Source: a virus. From it: a stretch of 42,328 bases of DNA. The notes beneath the pieces were generated by a model. The model had not been told where the DNA came from. It made no database searches and saw only the letters and a list, made by a program, of their open reading frames with translations. The stretch lies in the IMG/VR virus record IMGVR_UViG_3300027870_000322, positions 1-42,328 of that record; one strand, given 5' to 3'. The translations under genes were made by a program, and so were the position numbers. Below, one piece after another: positions 38,936 through 42,328 of the stretch (the first letter of the stretch is position 1; every line of letters starts with the position of its first letter).

Positions 38936-39120
38936 CCCGCCTCGGCTTCACATTGTGGCTGCTCGCGGTGCTGGCCTTCTGGGTCGGCCCGCCGATTTAC
39001 TTACACCTGTACCCGCCGAAGCCCATGCAGTGCCCTGCCGAGTGCGCCCGTTGCGGCCACTCTTGGGGACCAAGCAATAGCCAGTGGTGCACACCGAAGA
39101 ATACGGAAGGAAGAAAATGA
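38932..39120 (+). CDS. Small membrane protein with cysteine-rich tail, 62 aa
   Basis: The ATG overlaps the methyltransferase stop as ATGA. The N-terminal hydrophobic segment (LWLLAVLAFWVGPPIYLHLY) should span the membrane once, and the tail PMQCPAECARCGHSWGPSNSQWC has four cysteines and a histidine that could bind zinc. The family is unrecognised. It is tightly packed with the next gene, again as ATGA. Confidence 0.6.
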   Translation: MTRLGFTLWLLAVLAFWVGPPIYLHLYPPKPMQCPAECARCGHSWGPSNSQWCTPKNTEGRK

Positions 39121-39404
39121 GTCGACGTATCAGCAGCTGGGACCAGCGGCGCTTGTCCGCCGCCTGCCTCAACCCTGGCGCGACCGTGGGCCGACATCTG
39201 GGCATCCAGCGTGAAAGTTCCGTGGGTGCTTATTCCCCCATGCGCAACTGCACAGGCCCCTGTCGAAAACGCCGCTCGCACATGCAGTTCACCGGCGCGA
39301 ACACGATGTGCAACCAGTGCGTGCGCAGGACTCCAGGCGCGCAGGGTGCCATCGCCTCACAAGAGGGGCAAGGAATTTCCGTGAATGTTCACGACAATTC
39401 GTAA
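39117..39404 (+). CDS. Small zinc-finger-like basic protein, 95 aa
   Basis: The ATG at 39117 has GGAAGGAAG just upstream and overlaps the previous stop as ATGA. The product has a basic body and a Cys pattern NCTGPCRKRRSHMQF...TMCNQCVRR (C-x3-C ... C-x2-C), which looks like a small zinc ribbon. No family is recognised. It could bind DNA. Confidence 0.55.
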   Translation: MSRRISSWDQRRLSAACLNPGATVGRHLGIQRESSVGAYSPMRNCTGPCRKRRSHMQFTGANTMCNQCVRRTPGAQGAIASQEGQGISVNVHDNS

Positions 39405-39418
39405 GGTAAGAAACGCTT

Positions 39419-39727
39419 ATGGATTCAATCGCAGAAGAAGTCAGCCAGCCGAAAGCGCCAGTGAAGCGGGGGCGGCCGGCATCCGGAAAAGCCCTGACCG
39501 CAGCCGAGCGGCAGAAGCGGCGCCTGGCGAAGCTCGAAGCGGAAGGCAAGACACTGCTCCCGCAAGTCGTGGTCTCACAGGCCGTGCAGGAAGCCCGGGT
39601 CAAGTTCATTAAGTTCAAGGACGGCATGACGCTCGGCGATGCTCTCGACCGCATCGTCCGAGACAGGCTACTGCGGAAGCGCTCAGGGAAGCACAAGCCG
39701 AAACCGAAACAACTAACAACGAATTAG
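39419..39727 (+). CDS. Small basic DNA-binding-like protein, 102 aa
   Basis: An AT-hook-like basic stretch (VKRGRPASGKALTAAERQKRRLAK) opens the protein. It is followed by a helical segment with repeated Leu/Val (TLGDALDRIVRDRLLRKRSG) and a highly basic end. The layout suggests a phage DNA-binding regulator, perhaps ribbon-helix-helix-like. It lies between the zinc-finger-like gene and the AlpA-like gene, near the attachment end. Confidence 0.6.
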   Translation: MDSIAEEVSQPKAPVKRGRPASGKALTAAERQKRRLAKLEAEGKTLLPQVVVSQAVQEARVKFIKFKDGMTLGDALDRIVRDRLLRKRSGKHKPKPKQLTTN

Positions 39728-39737
39728 TGCGAATACT

Positions 39738-39956
39738 GTGAAGCCTCTTTATCTCGAACTCGACGCGGCAGCCGAAGCGGTTGCACTGGCGCCGACAACC
39801 GTCCAGCGCCTGGTGCGCGATGGCGACTTCCCGAAGCCGCGGCAGCTGTCCGGCCGCCGCGTTGCCTGGCTGGTCCGTGAACTAGAAGAGTGGGCAGAGG
39901 CACGCCCCGTATCGGGGCTGCTGCCACCCGAGAACACCTCACGCCGCGCGCACTGA
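39738..39956 (+). CDS. AlpA-like regulator / excisionase, 72 aa
   Basis: A MerR/AlpA-type winged helix-turn-helix (AAEAVALAPTTVQRLVRDGDFPKPRQLSGRRVAWLVRELEEWA) covers most of the protein. The RDGDFPKPRQLS...VAWL pattern is diagnostic of the AlpA family. The start is a GTG at 39738 and no better codon is near. Its 3' end overlaps the integrase 3' end on the opposite strand, so the pair is convergent. In prophages such proteins assist excision. Confidence 0.82.
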   Translation: MKPLYLELDAAAEAVALAPTTVQRLVRDGDFPKPRQLSGRRVAWLVRELEEWAEARPVSGLLPPENTSRRAH

Positions 39957-41252
39957 GGGCGCCACGATCGACGCCCGTGCCAGTGCTTCATAGTGGTCAC
40001 TGAGCGTAGCCAGCCACCGGCGCCGCTCCGCATCATATCGATGCAGGTTGTACACACCAACGATTCCTTTCGCCATGTGCCCGAGCACTGCCTCGGCCAC
40101 GTCCTCGGAACAGCCCAGCATTGCCAGCTGGGTGCGCCCAGTCCTCCGCAGATCATGAACCGACCAGTGGGACACTGGGAGCCGGGCGCGCTGATACTCG
40201 GGCCTGGTTTTCGAATAGGGCTGGTGCATCCAAACCATCGCGCTCACGGTCTTCTGCTCGACATGCCCACTCTTCCCGCTGGAAGGAAACAGGAAGCCAG
40301 ACTTCACGACGTCCAAGCGCCTGCGCACGATCGCTTCCGCGCGACCTACCAGCGGCACACGAAGATCGCCGGCGTGATCGCGCCAGCTGTTCTTCGTCTT
40401 TTCCTTGGGAACCGTCCACCATAGGCCATCGCTTTCCTGGGTTATCTCACCGGCCTCCATGCTGAGGATTTCGCTACCCCGTGTGCAGGTCCACATATAT
40501 AGAGTCACAACGTCGTCGACCAGGCGGGAGAAGTTCGGCAGCCATCGGATCAGCGTACCAACCTCTTCGGCGCTGAGCACGCGTTTGGCCGGCCCGATCG
40601 ACTCGCCTTCGCGCACTCGACCTTTGCTGCGCAGCTTGCCACGCATGATCAGGCGCCACCAGTTCGGGACGTTGGAGTCCAACCGGCCGGCATCGAGGCC
40701 ATAATCCCACGCCGCCCCCAGCTCCGCACGGAGCTTAGCCGCTTGAACAGGCGTGTCGATGTAGGTCTCGATAAGATCGAACGCCTGAGCGCGCGTGACC
40801 GCGGCCGGATCGAGGTCGCCGAAGTCACCAAGCATCTTCTCGAAGGTTCGCCGTGTCTCGGCAGCACTCTTCGGTTTCCGGTTCCGCGCGACCTGGCCTT
40901 CCAGGTAAAGATCGCAGAGCTTGCGCACCGTGAGACGCCGACTTGCAGCAGCACGCACGGCTTCCTCAGCTTCACGCTCACCCTTACGGGCCGCTCGCCG
41001 CTCCTCGGCTGGATCACGTCCAGCGGCGCGGATCTCGCGCAGCTTCTCCCACTCGACCATCGCAGCCACCAGGGACATCTTCGGCCAGGTGCCGATCTTC
41101 ACCTGCCGCATTCGGTCGTCGATAGGACTCTTGAACCGGTAGACCCACGATCGCGTCGACGCCGACGCCTCCAATCGCAGCCCCGGGCAGTCGGAAATGG
41201 TAAAGTGTTGGCCAGGCTCGAGGAGCTTGGCAGCCTTCGCATCGAATTGCAT
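39939..41252 (-). CDS. Tyrosine site-specific integrase (DUF4102-type), 437 aa
   Basis: This catalyses phage integration and excision at the attachment site next to mutS. The N-terminal arm-binding domain (KMQFDAKAAKLLEPGQHFTISDCPGLRLEASAS) is of the DUF4102 type. The core-binding domain follows (about 100-210), and the C-terminal catalytic domain contains R258 (CTRGSEIL), H366 and R369 (HDLRRT), H392 (GHMAKG) and the nucleophile Y401 (GVYNLH), numbered from the ATG at 41252. That start has AGAGGG a few bases upstream and is preferred over a GTG at 41273. It is the outermost phage gene. Confidence 0.93.
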   Translation of the reverse strand: MQFDAKAAKLLEPGQHFTISDCPGLRLEASASTRSWVYRFKSPIDDRMRQVKIGTWPKMSLVAAMVEWEKLREIRAAGRDPAEERRAARKGEREAEEAVRAAASRRLTVRKLCDLYLEGQVARNRKPKSAAETRRTFEKMLGDFGDLDPAAVTRAQAFDLIETYIDTPVQAAKLRAELGAAWDYGLDAGRLDSNVPNWWRLIMRGKLRSKGRVREGESIGPAKRVLSAEEVGTLIRWLPNFSRLVDDVVTLYMWTCTRGSEILSMEAGEITQESDGLWWTVPKEKTKNSWRDHAGDLRVPLVGRAEAIVRRRLDVVKSGFLFPSSGKSGHVEQKTVSAMVWMHQPYSKTRPEYQRARLPVSHWSVHDLRRTGRTQLAMLGCSEDVAEAVLGHMAKGIVGVYNLHRYDAERRRWLATLSDHYEALARASIVAPSVRAA

Positions 41253-41437
41253 TTTCCCTCTCGGCGTAATCACAGCGTAGCTTTTCCTGCAGCAGCTTCG
41301 CGAGGCGTCAATTGTAGCGTAAGGCGCTGCTGAGTTACCGCTAAATCCTACGCCAAATTGTGGAGTGTTGAGAGGTGTAGTGATGTGTCGTGACTAAAGC
41401 GAGAAATCGCACACTCCGCCGAATCATCATTAAGATC
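41253..41437. promoter_or_regulatory. Integrase-mutS gap: attachment region and mutS promoter
   Basis: This 185-base gap separates the divergent integrase and mutS genes. GCGTAG/GCGTAA-like repeats with an inverted CCTACGC copy (about 41275-41355) may be integrase arm sites. A GGAGTGT ... ACACTCC pair, about 60 bases apart, brackets 41361-41420. No confident -10/-35 for mutS and no tRNA were recognised. The core attachment site cannot be located without the left end. Confidence 0.5.
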
Positions 41438-42328
41438 ATGGACTTACCCAAAGATATGCCGCTAGATCAACGACTTACCGACACCGGCAAAAACAAGATT
41501 ACCCCAATGATGCAGCAGTACCTGCGCATCAAGAACGACTACCCCACCATGCTGGTCTTCTACCGCATGGGCGACTTCTACGAACTCTTCTTCGAGGACG
41601 CGGAAAAGGCCGCGCGCATCCTCGGCATCACGCTAACCGCGCGCGGCTCGATGGGCGGCAATCCGATCAAGATGGCGGGCGTGCCCTTCCACTCGCTCGA
41701 TCCCTACCTGGCCAAGCTGGTCAAGCTGGGCGAATCCTGCGCCATCTGCGAGCAGATCGGCGACCCGGCGCTTTCCAAAGGCCCAGTCGAGCGCAAGGTC
41801 GTGCGCGTGGTCACCCCCGGCACCCTCACCGACTCCGACCTGCTGCCCGAAAAGGCCGAGCGCCCGCTGCTGGCCCTGTATTCGGTCACGAACCGCAAGC
41901 AGGTCACTACCGGCCTGGCCTGGATGTCGCTGGCCAGCGGCGCGCTGCGCCTGATGGAATTCACGGGCGACGCGCGCGCCAACGAAATCCGCCTGGCCCA
42001 GGAACTGGAACGCATCGCGCCGGCCGAGATCCTGCGCGCCGACGACGGCGATTTGTTCGAGGACAGCCCGGTCGCCCACACCCAGCGCGTGCCCGAGTGG
42101 CACTTCGACGTGGTCAAGGGCCACAAGGCGCTGGTCGACCAGCTGGCCGTGTCGACCCTGACCGGCTTCGGCGCCGATGGCCTGGGCGCGGCGTTCGGCG
42201 CGGCTGGCGCGCTGCTGCGCTACGCCCACGCGACCCAGGGCCGCGGCCTGCAGCACGTGAACAGCCTCACGGTGGAGTCCGAAAACGAATTCATCGGCCT
42301 GGACGCCGCCACCCGCCGCAACCTGGAA
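41438..42328 (+). CDS. mutS: DNA mismatch repair protein MutS (5' part)
   Basis: The frame is open to the window end (297 codons) and gives the N-terminal mismatch-recognition and connector parts of Mut[39 protein letters not shown] contains the F-x-E mismatch wedge (Phe47, Glu49), followed by [25 protein letters not shown] and a connector with [11 protein letters not shown]. The start is the ATG at 41438. It is a housekeeping gene of the host. Phage integration lies 186 bases or fewer upstream, so its native promoter may have been replaced or separated. Truncated only by the window. Confidence 0.96.
   Translation, partial: MDLPKDMPLDQRLTDTGKNKITPMMQQYLRIKNDYPTMLVFYRMGDFYELFFEDAEKAARILGITLTARGSMGGNPIKMAGVPFHSLDPYLAKLVKLGESCAICEQIGDPALSKGPVERKVVRVVTPGTLTDSDLLPEKAERPLLALYSVTNRKQVTTGLAWMSLASGALRLMEFTGDARANEIRLAQELERIAPAEILRADDGDLFEDSPVAHTQRVPEWHFDVVKGHKALVDQLAVSTLTGFGADGLGAAFGAAGALLRYAHATQGRGLQHVNSLTVESENEFIGLDAATRRNLE

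Larger units (their letters stand above)
1..41437. mobile_element. Temperate siphovirus-type prophage (left end not seen)
   Basis: The stretch carries a near-complete set of phage functions in modular order: integrase, excisionase-like protein, CI/Cro-type immunity, CII-like regulator, primase-helicase, terminase, portal, capsid, tail with a long tape measure, and lysis. A GpA/Nu1-type terminase, gpW-like protein and G/T chaperones indicate a lambda-like long-tailed virion. The right boundary is placed between the integrase start and mutS. I found no direct repeat of that gap in the first 760 bases, so the left boundary may lie before position 1, and the two leftmost genes may be phage or host. 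No clear gene breakage was seen in the structural genes, so the prophage may be intact. Confidence 0.93.

Noticed and set aside
41253-41437. tRNA gene as attachment site
   Set aside because: No cloverleaf, CCA end or anticodon arm could be recognised in the gap.
41633-42256. Minus-strand frame in mutS
   Set aside because: Antisense shadow; the plus frame is an unmistakable MutS N-terminus running off the window.

Overview
The window is almost entirely one GC-rich, temperate, long-tailed (siphovirus-type) prophage. It lies directly upstream of a chromosomal mutS gene, whose 5' part occupies the last 891 bases. The MutS sequence, the codon use and the prophage gene families point to a betaproteobacterium, most likely Burkholderiales and perhaps Oxalobacteraceae (Massilia-like). 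That placement is inference from recognition, not a computed taxonomy. The left attachment site was not found and may lie outside the window; the right one should lie between the integrase start (41252) and mutS (41438).

Late genes fill about 760-27001 on the minus strand, so they read from right to left: a gpZ-like protein, a candidate cos region, terminase small and large subunits, a Mor-family activator, gpW-like joining protein, portal, several unknown head proteins, a prohead protease/major capsid fusion, a decoration protein, head-tail joining and completion proteins, tail tube, tail chaperones G and T, a 1561-residue tape measure, tail-tip and fibre proteins, a permuted papain-like protein, and a lysis cassette (holin, GH19 endolysin, second holin). 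Many neighbours overlap as ATGA, GTGA or TGATG, implying translational coupling. The G and T chaperones are joined by a canonical A AAA AAC -1 frameshift site followed by a stem-loop. Three near-identical 25-bp dyads sit in gaps of the late operon, upstream of the lysis genes, the capsid fusion and the gpW/portal group.

The replication and immunity region (27001-33000) holds a primase-helicase followed by an iteron-rich region with a 49-bp imperfect inverted repeat (probable origin), a CII-like regulator, and a lambda-like immunity switch. A CI-type S24 repressor diverges from a Cro-like protein. Two near-identical promoters, TTGACA-N17-CATAAT and TTGACT-N17-CATAAT, flank the repressor and carry shared operator half-sites. 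The repressor is followed by a membrane-anchored protein that looks like a lysogeny-expressed cargo gene, and then by a clear terminator.

The rightward early operon (33026-39956, plus strand) is a compact series of small overlapping genes. It includes an Acb2/Tad1-type cyclic-nucleotide sponge (anti-CBASS), a DUF2303 protein, a C5-cytosine methyltransferase with nine internal repeats and a zinc-finger-like insert, two cysteine-rich small proteins, and an AlpA-like excisionase/regulator. A tyrosine integrase on the minus strand closes the element next to mutS.
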